A DNA stretch of 16,177 nt, taken from Chlamydiota bacterium (GTDB lineage Bacteria > Chlamydiota > Chlamydiia > Chlamydiales > SLFE01). This document shows positions 1 to 6,539 of this stretch, in pieces. The translations under genes and the position numbers were made by a program. Under the pieces are notes generated by a model that was not told the origin of the DNA, searched no databases, and worked only from the letters and a program-made list of their open reading frames with translations. The stretch is from NCBI GenBank assembly GCA_011065065.1, contig JAAKFL010000021.1, positions 1 to 16,177 of the forward strand. Reading direction: 5' to 3'. The first letter of the stretch is position 1. The number at the start of each line of letters is the position of its first letter.

Positions 1-369
1 GCACTTGACAAAAGCCAATTACCTGAACTCGACATCTCTGATATAAAACTTCAAGGTGGGCTCCTAAGTATTCCTAAGGAAAAATTGAAGGATAGTGGCA
101 TTTCATCTGCTACTGGAACGGATAAATTCGGCAGGAAATTTTTTGTCATGCATATCAGGGATAAGAAAGCGGTGGAAAAAACTTCAATCCTCACACTCCA
201 TCAGCGGTATGACAATACAGATTCCGAAAAACTTTGGATTCTTTCTCAGAATTTTTCTTTCATTCAATCAGAACAAGATGACCCTGGTGTCAAGGGGACA
301 GATATCAAGAAGATTGCTTCGATTTTAATGGGGACACATCTTCAATATGAATTAGTTCCAACCAAGTAA
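1..369 (+). CDS. Hypothetical protein, 3' part only (5' end outside the window)
   Basis: The frame is open from the first base (GCA CTT GAC ...) to the TAA at 367-369, so this is the last 122 codons of a gene that starts before the window. A TTG at 85 could be read as a start, but there is no ribosome binding site and the frame is open upstream, so an internal start is not supported. The visible part is soluble, charged and of mixed helix/strand character, with no signal peptide, membrane segment or repeat, and ends in YELVPTK. I recognise no family. It faces the DUF3604-type gene across a repeat-rich 270-bp gap. A protein search with the full gene is needed for any function. Confidence 0.7.
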   Translation, partial: ALDKSQLPELDISDIKLQGGLLSIPKEKLKDSGISSATGTDKFGRKFFVMHIRDKKAVEKTSILTLHQRYDNTDSEKLWILSQNFSFIQSEQDDPGVKGTDIKKIASILMGTHLQYELVPTK

Positions 370-406
370 TTATCACTGTTCCCTGAATAAAGCATCCTGT
401 ATATCC

Positions 407-575
407 TTAGAGGCTGTTTACAAATTTGGAATCAGCTTAATTTGAGTTCTTTTCCCCTTGGAGGCCACGGAATCGCAAGGGTAATATTAACCCAATATTA
501 CCCTTGCGATTCCGTGGCCTCCAAGGGGAAAATAATCTCAAATAAAGCCATTCGAAATTTGTAAACAGCCTCTTA
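407..575. mobile_element. 163-bp palindromic MITE with IS5-like inverted repeats and TTA target duplication
   Basis: The ends at 410-427 and 555-572 are perfect 18-bp inverted repeats, GAGGCTGTTTACAAATTT. They are flanked by TTA at 407-409 and TTA at 573-575, a 3-bp duplication of the TNA type known for several IS5-family groups. Inside, 450-488 and 494-532 form a 39-bp perfect inverted repeat around a 5-nt loop (489-493), joined to the ends by imperfectly paired stretches, so nearly the whole element folds into one hairpin. It contains no transposase. This is the build of a non-autonomous element moved in trans by a related IS. It lies between two convergent genes and may also stop transcription from both sides. 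Confidence 0.85.
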
Positions 576-586
576 TTATCCTGCCT

Positions 587-619
587 ATCCTGTTTTTTTT
601 CGGACGTGAAAAACAGGAT
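587..619. terminator. Possible terminator hairpin downstream of the MITE
   Basis: ATCCTGTTTTT (587-597) pairs with AAAAACAGGAT (609-619) around an 11-nt loop. The surrounding sequence is a patch of degenerate ATCCT/AGGAT words, and the MITE at 410-572 appears to have landed inside this patch. It follows the stop of the minus-strand DUF3604-type gene (639), so read on the minus strand it could be that gene's terminator, but the stem is AT-rich and the U-tract lies inside it. Confidence 0.35.
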
Positions 620-638
620 TAAGGATTAAGAGGATAAA

Positions 639-2546
639 TTACTTGGAATTCTTTTTAACTTCTTTCTTGCTCGTCAGGATATCGACCCAAATGGGAGAAC
701 TCCAGGCAATATGACCATCTTCTTGCATCACCCTCAAGTAATAGAAGGCAAAGGGATTTTCTTTCCCTTTACAGCAATTCTGATCGAGGGGAGTGAGGTC
801 ATCATACTCGAAATCAAAATGATAGTCGTCAGGCTCAAATGCTTTGATGACCTCCCCGTTTCGAATAATTTCGACCTTAGTTAATTGACAAGTTCCAGCT
901 GCAAAACCCGAAATGTGACGGTTGACCAATAGACCATGTTTTTCAAATGTATCCAATTCTGTTCCCATCGGCGATCCTGCAATGAAAAACCCTACGATCA
1001 TTCGCTGACCTGTGGTGGCATAACAGGAACGGTTATAGAGGGCTTCAAACATCGATTCCCGAGTATAATTTTTTGCTAAGATGGCTGTGAGTCCCGGAGG
1101 ATATTGTGTCTGTTCATTATCAAAAAAGTCGTAAAAGACGCCTCGATCATCCAGCCCACCAGCAACAAATCCAAAACGACAGTTATTTTTTAGAGCTTGC
1201 ATGAGAGAGCCCTCAGCAGTTTCACTCACCCCTTTTCGTTTTGCTGGCTTAATGGGGTAGGGGTTTCCCTCTTTTTGGGTGCATTCTGAACTTCCCCAAG
1301 CGTTGTAGATCTCAGCTACACGTTCGTATTCTGGATCATATTCTTTGAAATTACAGTGATGGCCTTTTCCCATCGTAAAAGTCGGGATCGAGATGATCTC
1401 TTTTGGAGAATACGACTTATAAATTTTCTTCAGAGTCCCGTATTTATTATCCTTTTTCCGAATCATCTGTTTCTGCTCTTTTGCAAAAACAATCAACCGA
1501 GATCCTTCCGCTCCGGCTTCACCTTCCCACTGGAGGCCAGGAAATGTGGTAAACCGATCTTCTTCATCGAACTCGGTAACATTCTGAGCGATAAGTTTCC
1601 AGATTTCATCAGGAGTCTCTTCGGAACATTCAGGCGGAGATATTCCGTAAAAATTGTAAGACATTTCATCACGGAAATGACGGAGGCAACTCTCGATGTT
1701 CTCAGTAGAATCCACACGCACAGATTCTCCGTGCAACAAACCCCAAAACAGTTGGTTTGTCTGATCAATAAAACATCGCACCGGAGATGATCGATAGGCT
1801 TCTCCAGATGCACTATTTTTCAGTTGGATGGTATAGACTCCAGGTTCATTGAAATAGAGGTTCGGTAGGGTAATGTAACCAGTTTCCGGAACAAAGAGCT
1901 TCCAACTGAGATTCTCGCGAAGATGTTCATGGGAAAGTTCAATGAGGTTGTCCGTGTAGTGTGTATTGCTTGTGAGATTCCCGTATTCATCCTCGAATCG
2001 AATCGTGACGTCAAATCGCTTGTTTTTGGAGACAAACGAAGGAGTGACCGCTTTAATCGTGTGCAGGACATTCCCTTTGACGTCGATTGAAAAAGTCTCA
2101 GGCTCGTCAAATTTTCCTTTACCAGAAGTGTCAATGTACAAATAAAATGGACGTCTTCGTTGCGCATTAGATTGAGCTTGGGTTCCTTTCTCATTAACAG
2201 TAAATTTTTTATCTTTAGGGTCTCCCATATAAATAGTCACAGGAGTCCCCGCAGTGACTTTTGCTGGAAGTTTAAATTGATATTTAGGAATCACGTCATT
2301 GGGACCATAGATTTCCTCAGCCAGAATCGGCTGTCCCTTCTCAAGCTTGGCAAAAATCACATTTTCCCCATCTTTGATATCAACAGAGGGGACTTCCCAA
2401 TCGATCGGACGTCCATTGCTGTAAATATCAAATAACAGCAATGTTCCTTCCCGTAGGGCAGTGGCAGGTTTATAAACAAATTTCCAAGTTTTGTATTCTC
2501 CTGCTAAGGCATGAGCAGGCTCACAAGTGCAGATTGCACGACGCAT
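639..2546 (-). CDS. DUF3604-type protein (PHP-like), 635 aa
   Basis: The C-terminal part (residues about 265-530) follows the DUF3604 pattern I know: an LHGES motif at 271-275 at the place of the usual LHxHS/T, TFPGLQWEG (334-342), an IP-x-F-x-MG-x-GHH stretch (387-397), EIYNAWGSSE (412-421), GGLDDRG (463-469) where most members have GGSD-x-H, and CYATTGQRM (508-516). The first 260 residues are beta-rich, with immunoglobulin-like segments (for example 167-260). The function of the family is not established; its fold relates to PHP metal-dependent phosphoesterases. Several metal-ligand positions differ here, so catalysis is doubtful. There is no signal peptide or membrane segment. Start: an ATG at 2603 is in frame, but it lies inside a stem-loop and has no binding site; the ATG at 2546 has AAAAGGAG eight bases upstream and is chosen. 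The gene has its own promoter and ends convergent with the first gene. Confidence 0.8.
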   Translation of the reverse strand: MRRAICTCEPAHALAGEYKTWKFVYKPATALREGTLLLFDIYSNGRPIDWEVPSVDIKDGENVIFAKLEKGQPILAEEIYGPNDVIPKYQFKLPAKVTAGTPVTIYMGDPKDKKFTVNEKGTQAQSNAQRRRPFYLYIDTSGKGKFDEPETFSIDVKGNVLHTIKAVTPSFVSKNKRFDVTIRFEDEYGNLTSNTHYTDNLIELSHEHLRENLSWKLFVPETGYITLPNLYFNEPGVYTIQLKNSASGEAYRSSPVRCFIDQTNQLFWGLLHGESVRVDSTENIESCLRHFRDEMSYNFYGISPPECSEETPDEIWKLIAQNVTEFDEEDRFTTFPGLQWEGEAGAEGSRLIVFAKEQKQMIRKKDNKYGTLKKIYKSYSPKEIISIPTFTMGKGHHCNFKEYDPEYERVAEIYNAWGSSECTQKEGNPYPIKPAKRKGVSETAEGSLMQALKNNCRFGFVAGGLDDRGVFYDFFDNEQTQYPPGLTAILAKNYTRESMFEALYNRSCYATTGQRMIVGFFIAGSPMGTELDTFEKHGLLVNRHISGFAAGTCQLTKVEIIRNGEVIKAFEPDDYHFDFEYDDLTPLDQNCCKGKENPFAFYYLRVMQEDGHIAWSSPIWVDILTSKKEVKKNSK

Positions 2547-2554
2547 GATAATGA

Positions 2555-2562
2555 CTCCTTTT
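2555..2562 (-). promoter_or_regulatory. Ribosome binding site deciding the DUF3604-type start
   Basis: On the minus strand AAAAGGAG (2555-2562) is eight bases before the ATG at 2546. It rules out the longer in-frame start at 2603, which falls in the hairpin loop. Confidence 0.8.
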
Positions 2563-2566
2563 GATA

Positions 2567-2623
2567 ATCTCGACTTTGTCCAATTTTTGAACTCATCTTC
2601 CAAAAGTTGGACAAAGTCGAGAT
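2567..2623 (-). promoter_or_regulatory. 5' leader stem-loop of the DUF3604-type gene
   Basis: ATCTCGACTTTGTCCAA (2567-2583) is perfectly repeated in inverted form at 2607-2623. A G-T pair and five more pairs extend the stem to about 23 bp around an 11-nt loop. It sits between the predicted transcription start (about 2620) and the ribosome binding site (2555-2562), so the transcript would begin at the foot of the hairpin. It could stabilise the 5' end, regulate translation, be a repressor operator at DNA level, or be a leftover pair of transposon ends. Confidence 0.6.
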
Positions 2624-2626
2624 ATT

Positions 2627-2655
2627 AGTATATTGCCTTAATGGGGGATTCTAAA
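2627..2655 (-). promoter_or_regulatory. Predicted sigma-70 promoter of the DUF3604-type gene
   Basis: Read on the minus strand: -35 TTTAGA (2650-2655), 17-bp spacer, -10 TATACT (2627-2632). The -10 matches five of six consensus bases, the -35 four of six. It would start transcription near 2620, in the short gap after RNase Y. Confidence 0.5.
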
Positions 2656-2676
2656 TCAAGTGAAAATAGGGTAGGT

Positions 2677-4242
2677 TCATACTGCGTATTCAACCGCCCG
2701 CTTTTCTCGGATCACAGTAATCTTGATTTTCCCGGAATATTTCAGATCATTCTCAATTTTCTTTGACAGATCCCGAGCTAAATTCAAAATTCCATTATCA
2801 TCAATCATCTCTGGCATCACCACAATCCGAATCTCACGCCCCGCTTGCATAGCATATGCCTGTTCAATCCCAGGAAACTCATAGGCCAAATCTTCTAGCT
2901 TCTTCAATCTTTTAAAATATTCTTCCGCAGCTTCAACTCGGGCCCCAGGTCGTGAAGCCGAGATTTTATCGGCTGAACCACAAAGAGAGCCTTCGATAGT
3001 GATAGGGGGAATCTCTTCATGGTGACATCCCACTCCGTTAGCCACTTCTTCCGATTCGCCATGCTTTAACACAAAATCGCGACCGATTAATGCATGAGTT
3101 CCTTCGATTTCGTGCGAAATCGCTTTGCCGATATCATGTAAGAGTCCGATTCTCTTGGCTAATGCGACATTGAGCCCTAGTTCAGATGCCATAATGCCCA
3201 TAAGATGAGAGACTTCAAGTGAATGCTCTAAGACATTTTGTCCATAGCTGTACCGGAATTTGAGCTTGCCAAGAAGATCGAGGATTTCGGGTTGCAGGTC
3301 CACAGCCCCTACGCGAAGTGCGGCGTCTTCGCCATATTTTTTGATCTGTTTTTGGACTGTCACTGTGGCTTTGTCAATGGCTTCTTCGATTCGTGAGGGA
3401 TGGATCCGTCCATCATTAACTAAGTCTGTCAGAGCAAATTTCGCAATGTACTTTCGGATGGGATCAAATCCAGAAATGACGATCACTCCGGGAGTCTCAT
3501 CGATCAAGAAGTTGACACCAGAAAGTCTTTCGAGCGCCCGGATATTCCGCCCATCACGGCCGACGATACGTCCCTTCATTTCATCGTGAGGAATGGCAAC
3601 TGTGACCACCGAAGTTTCTGAGACTGTAGAAACAGCCATACGGTTAATCGAAGTGGCAATGACTGAACTGGCGATGCGTTCGCATTCTTCTTTCGCTTCT
3701 CTTTGAGCTTTACGGATTATGTTAGCGACATCGGCTTTCACTTCCGTGCTGATTTTGTTGAGGAAGGCTTCTTTGGCCTCAGCAGCACTGAGACCCGCCA
3801 GGTGTTCCATTTCGGTGAGAAGTTTCTGATGAGTCTCCGTGACCATCTTTTTGTCTTCTTCCAGCTGTTCTCGTCGAGCTTGGATGATCGCTTCACGTTT
3901 GTCAATATCCAGTAACTTCTTCTCGATCAGACCCATACGCCTTTCAAGTTTGTCTTCGCGTTCTTTGATCCTGTCTTCATGCTGAGTCGTTTTTTGACGA
4001 CGGTTGGCAAGTGACTCTTCTGTTTTTCGAAGCAATTCTTCTTGCCGTTGCTTGATTTCGAGGTCAGAGTTCTTTTGAATGATTTGGGTTTGGAGTTCAG
4101 CTTTATTGATAATGTCTTGGGCGAGGTTTTTGTAATTTCCGAGGCGGAGTCGATGGAAAACCCACATGACCAGAAGGCCTGCGAGAAAGCCGAAAAAAAC
4201 AAGTAGGGTGAGGGAGATTATTTGTTCAATACTCATAGACAT
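2677..4242 (-). CDS. rny: Ribonuclease Y
   Basis: A membrane-anchored endoribonuclease that starts mRNA decay. The 521-residue length is normal for the family. Order of parts: N-terminal membrane helix (about 6-28); a long charged coiled coil (about 35-190); a KH RNA-binding domain (about 212-275) with GRDGRN at 228-233 and VIVISGFDP at 253-261; an HD hydrolase domain (about 335-430) with H340, the HD pair H369-D370 in LLHDIGKA, and HHEE at 407-410; the SADKISASRPGAR motif (423-435); and a conserved C-terminal region ending in REKRAVEYAV. All metal ligands expected of the family are present. Two starts are possible, ATG 4242 and ATG 4236; neither has a clear binding site. The gene is divergent from the F-box gene and ends 130 bp before the DUF3604-type start. 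Assignment is nearly certain from the KH-HD layout. Confidence 0.97.
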   Translation of the reverse strand: MSMSIEQIISLTLLVFFGFLAGLLVMWVFHRLRLGNYKNLAQDIINKAELQTQIIQKNSDLEIKQRQEELLRKTEESLANRRQKTTQHEDRIKEREDKLERRMGLIEKKLLDIDKREAIIQARREQLEEDKKMVTETHQKLLTEMEHLAGLSAAEAKEAFLNKISTEVKADVANIIRKAQREAKEECERIASSVIATSINRMAVSTVSETSVVTVAIPHDEMKGRIVGRDGRNIRALERLSGVNFLIDETPGVIVISGFDPIRKYIAKFALTDLVNDGRIHPSRIEEAIDKATVTVQKQIKKYGEDAALRVGAVDLQPEILDLLGKLKFRYSYGQNVLEHSLEVSHLMGIMASELGLNVALAKRIGLLHDIGKAISHEIEGTHALIGRDFVLKHGESEEVANGVGCHHEEIPPITIEGSLCGSADKISASRPGARVEAAEEYFKRLKKLEDLAYEFPGIEQAYAMQAGREIRIVVMPEMIDDNGILNLARDLSKKIENDLKYSGKIKITVIREKRAVEYAV

Positions 4243-4275
4243 CAGAATAGGCGAATTGAGGAAAAAAGAAAAGCC

Positions 4276-4304
4276 TTGAGAAGTTGTTCTTTAGGTGGTA
4301 TCAA
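4276..4304 (+). promoter_or_regulatory. Predicted promoter of the F-box gene
   Basis: -35 TTGAGA (4276-4281), 17-bp spacer, -10 TATCAA (4299-4304), placing the start near 4311 in a leader of only about 16 bases. The -35 and -10 match five and four consensus bases respectively. It lies in the 84-bp gap between the divergent RNase Y and F-box genes. Confidence 0.4.
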
Positions 4305-4326
4305 TTTTTTTAATACAAAGGAAAAA

Positions 4327-5145
4327 ATGAATTCTGTAAATACAACAGCCTTTAGTGCGCTACCTCATGAACTACAACTCAGAATTTTTTCGTATCTACC
4401 TGCACGTGATTTGCTTGTGGTTTCCTTGGCTTCCCGAGCTTTGAAATCCATCTCTGCCGATGACACATTATGGAAACCACTTTTTGAAAGAGATATCAAG
4501 TACAAAGAGGAGGTAGAAGGATCTTGGACGAAGAAGTATTCTCATTGTAAGAACGATGTCTTTCGGATTATGAGACAGACCATGATCAAAGTGACTCTTC
4601 AATATAGTGGTGTGTTTCTTGAGGCTGCTGAGAGTCAGAAGCATTATGAGCAGCTTTTACATAAGTCGTGGTGTGATCTGCAACGATTGTTAGAATTTGA
4701 GATTCAGAAATTGTTTTTTGATGTGATAAAAGAGGCAGTTGGTGACAATCTAAATGAATTTGAGCCTCTTCCCAACTTAAATAAATTTAAAGTTGTTGAG
4801 AAGTTTGTTCACAATGCGCCAAAGATCCCATTATTTTGTTTAAAATATGGGAATTCTGGAGATATTTGGATTTTGAAACGATTTGGAGATCCGAGTTATG
4901 TTCTTTTGGTACGGCAACGAACAGAGTTTTATAGTCATCGTACATGTGAATCTTTGCGATCACGGTACTGGATCTTTTCAGATAAACATGTGATTGATAA
5001 AGACTGTTGGAAAACTCCATCTGATCATTTAGCAGGAGAAACAGAACATGATGGAATCTTTGATATCAATGTGGAAGCGCTCAAGAAAATTCGCAAGTTT
5101 TTTAATGGCGGAAATGTGACGCCATCTGAATTATTGCCGCTTTAG
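4327..5145 (+). CDS. F-box protein, probable secreted host-directed effector
   Basis: 272 residues. Residues 9-54 are a clear eukaryotic-type F-box: FSALPHELQLRIFSYLPARD, then VVSLASRALKSISADDTLWK and the usual F-box tail with W66 and Y71. F-box proteins dock on Skp1 in SCF ubiquitin ligases; in intracellular bacteria such proteins are typically secreted into the host and redirect ubiquitylation, which is inferred here, not shown. Residues 75-272 should bind a target; they hold no LRR, ankyrin or kelch repeats and no membrane segment, and I recognise no domain (YILL-like strands around 200-230, SYVLLVRQRTEFY, suggest a mixed alpha/beta fold resembling SMI1/KNR4-like or similar proteins, but this is weak). 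Start: an in-frame ATG at 4222 lies inside the RNase Y gene and lacks a binding site; ATG 4327 has AAAGGA just upstream. The gene is monocistronic and flanked downstream by repeats. Confidence 0.88.
   Translation: MNSVNTTAFSALPHELQLRIFSYLPARDLLVVSLASRALKSISADDTLWKPLFERDIKYKEEVEGSWTKKYSHCKNDVFRIMRQTMIKVTLQYSGVFLEAAESQKHYEQLLHKSWCDLQRLLEFEIQKLFFDVIKEAVGDNLNEFEPLPNLNKFKVVEKFVHNAPKIPLFCLKYGNSGDIWILKRFGDPSYVLLVRQRTEFYSHRTCESLRSRYWIFSDKHVIDKDCWKTPSDHLAGETEHDGIFDINVEALKKIRKFFNGGNVTPSELLPL
5125..5138 (+). repeat. Left copy of a 14-bp direct repeat (F-box gene tail)
   Basis: TCTGAATTATTGCC at 5125-5138 is the end of the F-box coding sequence (PSELLPL-stop) and recurs at 5315-5328. The two copies enclose the REP-like hairpins at 5177-5296. 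Confidence 0.8.
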
Positions 5146-5176
5146 GGATCTCTTGGAGCTCTGAGTTAACATAGCA

Positions 5177-5296
5177 GGGCTGGAAGCCCGGTACATTGTC
5201 AGCCCAGGCTGTAAGGCCTGGGAAAACGACCAAAAAAAAACATCAAGCCCTGAAAGGGCGACACTGACCGCGGACTATGTCACCCTTACAGGGCTT
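5177..5296. repeat. REP-like cluster of three hairpins after the F-box gene
   Basis: Three palindromes follow one another: GGGCT-GGA-AGCCC (5177-5189); CCCAGGC/GCCTGGG (5203-5222); and a 19-bp stem with two mismatches formed by 5245-5263 and 5278-5296, around a 14-nt loop. A run of nine A's (5232-5240) separates the second and third. The order hairpin, ACATTG, CCCAGG hairpin recurs at 16087-16132. There is no coding sequence. Such units are usually dispersed, non-autonomous repeats; the third hairpin could also terminate transcription of the F-box gene. Confidence 0.65.
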
Positions 5297-5335
5297 TGGA
5301 TTTTTGGGATACCGTCTGAATTATTGCCCCATTAA
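5297..5335 (+). pseudogene. Probable remnant of a duplicated F-box gene tail
   Basis: 5313-5335 (CCG TCT GAA TTA TTG CCC CAT TAA) reads PSELLPH-stop, against PSELLPL-stop at the true gene end. The 14 core bases at 5315-5328 are identical to 5125-5138. Nothing further upstream matches the gene, so only the last eight codons remain, either as the stump of a tandem paralogue or as a duplication made when the hairpin cluster was inserted. Confidence 0.45.
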
Positions 5336-5385
5336 AAACTAGTAACTCTTAGGTTCAAAGATTCTTTTTTGAAATATATCTTAAT

Positions 5386-5581
5386 AATTTAACCGCGAAG
5401 ATCGCGAAGACCGCGAAGATGCGCGAAGAGTGGAACAACTCATGGTGATTTTTCGATGGACGGGTTCAATTTGAAGTATTTAAACGGAACAGGATACGTA
5501 GTATAGCTTGAAAAAAACTAGTTGAAGTTAATTTGTTTCTTCGCGCTTCTTCGCGGTCTTCGCGATCTTCGCGGTTAAATT
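5386..5581. repeat. 196-bp palindromic dispersed repeat, copy 1
   Basis: Ends 5386-5429 and 5538-5581 form a 44-bp inverted repeat with one mismatch, built of AACCGCGAAGA and tandem CGCGAAGA units. The 108-bp centre has no open frame. Copy 2 at 11225-11430 has the same ends and a recognisably related centre (shared words TGGTGATTT/AGTGATTT, TTGAAAAAAA, TTGAAGTT, TGTTTCTTCGCGC). A collapsed copy is at 7639-7655. It fills the junction between the convergent F-box and Inc-like genes and may act as a two-way terminator. Confidence 0.85.
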
Positions 5582-5603
5582 TTCAAGACACCCCAAGAAG
5601 TTC

Positions 5604-6539
5604 TTATTCTAGCAAACTCTTCATGGAACATTCATCGTAGTAAACACCGGTGATGAACTCTCTAAATTGATCTCGGGTCATCGTGTCACCCAATTTCAAC
5701 GAGGGGAGCTTTAGGACATAAGCCACAATATCATTGATCATGGAGTGAAATTGCCTGTGCCGAATCGATTGAAGGAAATCGTCTAATAATATTGGGTTTT
5801 CACAAAAATACTTTTTGATCAAAGGACTTTGCATAAATGTCAATATTTCTGAATTTCCCCATTTATTATAATGAATACTCAGAAGATTTTTCCAGATCAG
5901 CTGTTGCTTGGTCGAAATCAATTCCTTGGTGATTAAATCATGGTACAGTTCTCTTGACCTTTCATCAGAGGAGTCAAAAAGTTCCTTCAACTGAACGTAA
6001 TTCAGTTTTTTCCAATGCCATGCTTCAAGGTATTCTCTTGCTTTAGTCAACATTTCAGGATCACAGGGATCAGTCAAATTCGTACCATGGGGGATATATT
6101 TCTCAAGGAGATCGGTGATAGCCTCTTCATGCGATGTGTATCGACAATGCCTGATTTTACTAGGGACACTTTTCAAGCAACAACAGAAAAAACTCGAGAA
6201 TGCTATGAGGGCAGGAGTTCCTAAGATAAGCATTGCTCGAAGAGTTAAGGGAAACTTTGCCTTTTCTTCTTCACTTGATGTGACAAGTAATGGCGTCGAA
6301 ACGGCTATTATTGACAAAACAGCACAACCCAACACCACAAAAATGAGATACTCAAAAAACTTTTCAGCTGTCACATATGTGACAGTTGGGGCAGTCTGAA
6401 AAGTCTCTCTTTTCGTTTCCAAAGCCCTGCGCACTTCAAAAATGGAGAGATAGGCGACTTCAACAATAGGGTTGCCAATTTCTGGATTCTCTAGATCTAG
6501 TATTTCAGCATATTCTGATCGATCGATTTCTGTGATCAC
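5604..6539 (-). CDS. Inc-like two-helix membrane protein A (paralogue of the next gene)
   Basis: 311 residues. Two hydrophobic helices at about 62-86 and 98-122 are joined by a short acidic loop (SSEEEKAK), the bilobed hairpin typical of chlamydial inclusion-membrane proteins. Before it lies a 60-residue leader with no signal peptide, after it a soluble helical domain (about 135-311). It aligns with protein B: AYLSIFEVRRALETKRE (29-45) against AYLSIGDVRDTLERKRE, WHWKKLNYVQLKEL (174-187) against KEWKKLDFTQLKEI, and FLQSI (255-259) against FIQSI. Start: GTG at 6539 overlaps the TGA of B (GTGA); AGGAGG eight bases upstream, inside the last codons of B, supports it. Both genes would be made from one transcript. 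Function is unknown; location in the inclusion membrane is an inference from topology. Confidence 0.75.
   Translation of the reverse strand: MITEIDRSEYAEILDLENPEIGNPIVEVAYLSIFEVRRALETKRETFQTAPTVTYVTAEKFFEYLIFVVLGCAVLSIIAVSTPLLVTSSEEEKAKFPLTLRAMLILGTPALIAFSSFFCCCLKSVPSKIRHCRYTSHEEAITDLLEKYIPHGTNLTDPCDPEMLTKAREYLEAWHWKKLNYVQLKELFDSSDERSRELYHDLITKELISTKQQLIWKNLLSIHYNKWGNSEILTFMQSPLIKKYFCENPILLDDFLQSIRHRQFHSMINDIVAYVLKLPSLKLGDTMTRDQFREFITGVYYDECSMKSLLE

Noticed and set aside
2547..2603. Longer start of the DUF3604-type gene at ATG 2603
   Set aside because: The added codons translate one arm of the inverted repeat at 2567-2623, and the strong ribosome site belongs to ATG 2546.
4222..4326. Longer start of the F-box gene at ATG 4222
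   Set aside because: It lies inside the start of the divergent RNase Y gene, has no binding site, and the added 35 residues look like non-coding sequence; ATG 4327 has AAAGGA upstream and begins right before the F-box.
5245..5296. tRNA or small RNA gene in the long hairpin after the F-box gene
   Set aside because: The fold is one simple stem without cloverleaf arms, TPsiC loop or CCA end, and no promoter is seen; a REP-like repeat explains it.
5125..5328. Ordinary transposon target-site duplication made by the 14-bp direct repeat
   Set aside because: Fourteen bases plus weaker matching flanks is longer than most target duplications, and there are no inverted ends next to the repeats; a duplicated gene tail fits at least as well.
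5391..5430. CRISPR array suggested by repeated CGCGAAGA words (also at 5538-5581, 11225-11262, 11393-11430)
   Set aside because: The units are only 8-11 bp, directly adjacent with no unique spacers, and form the arms of an inverted repeat; no cas gene is near.
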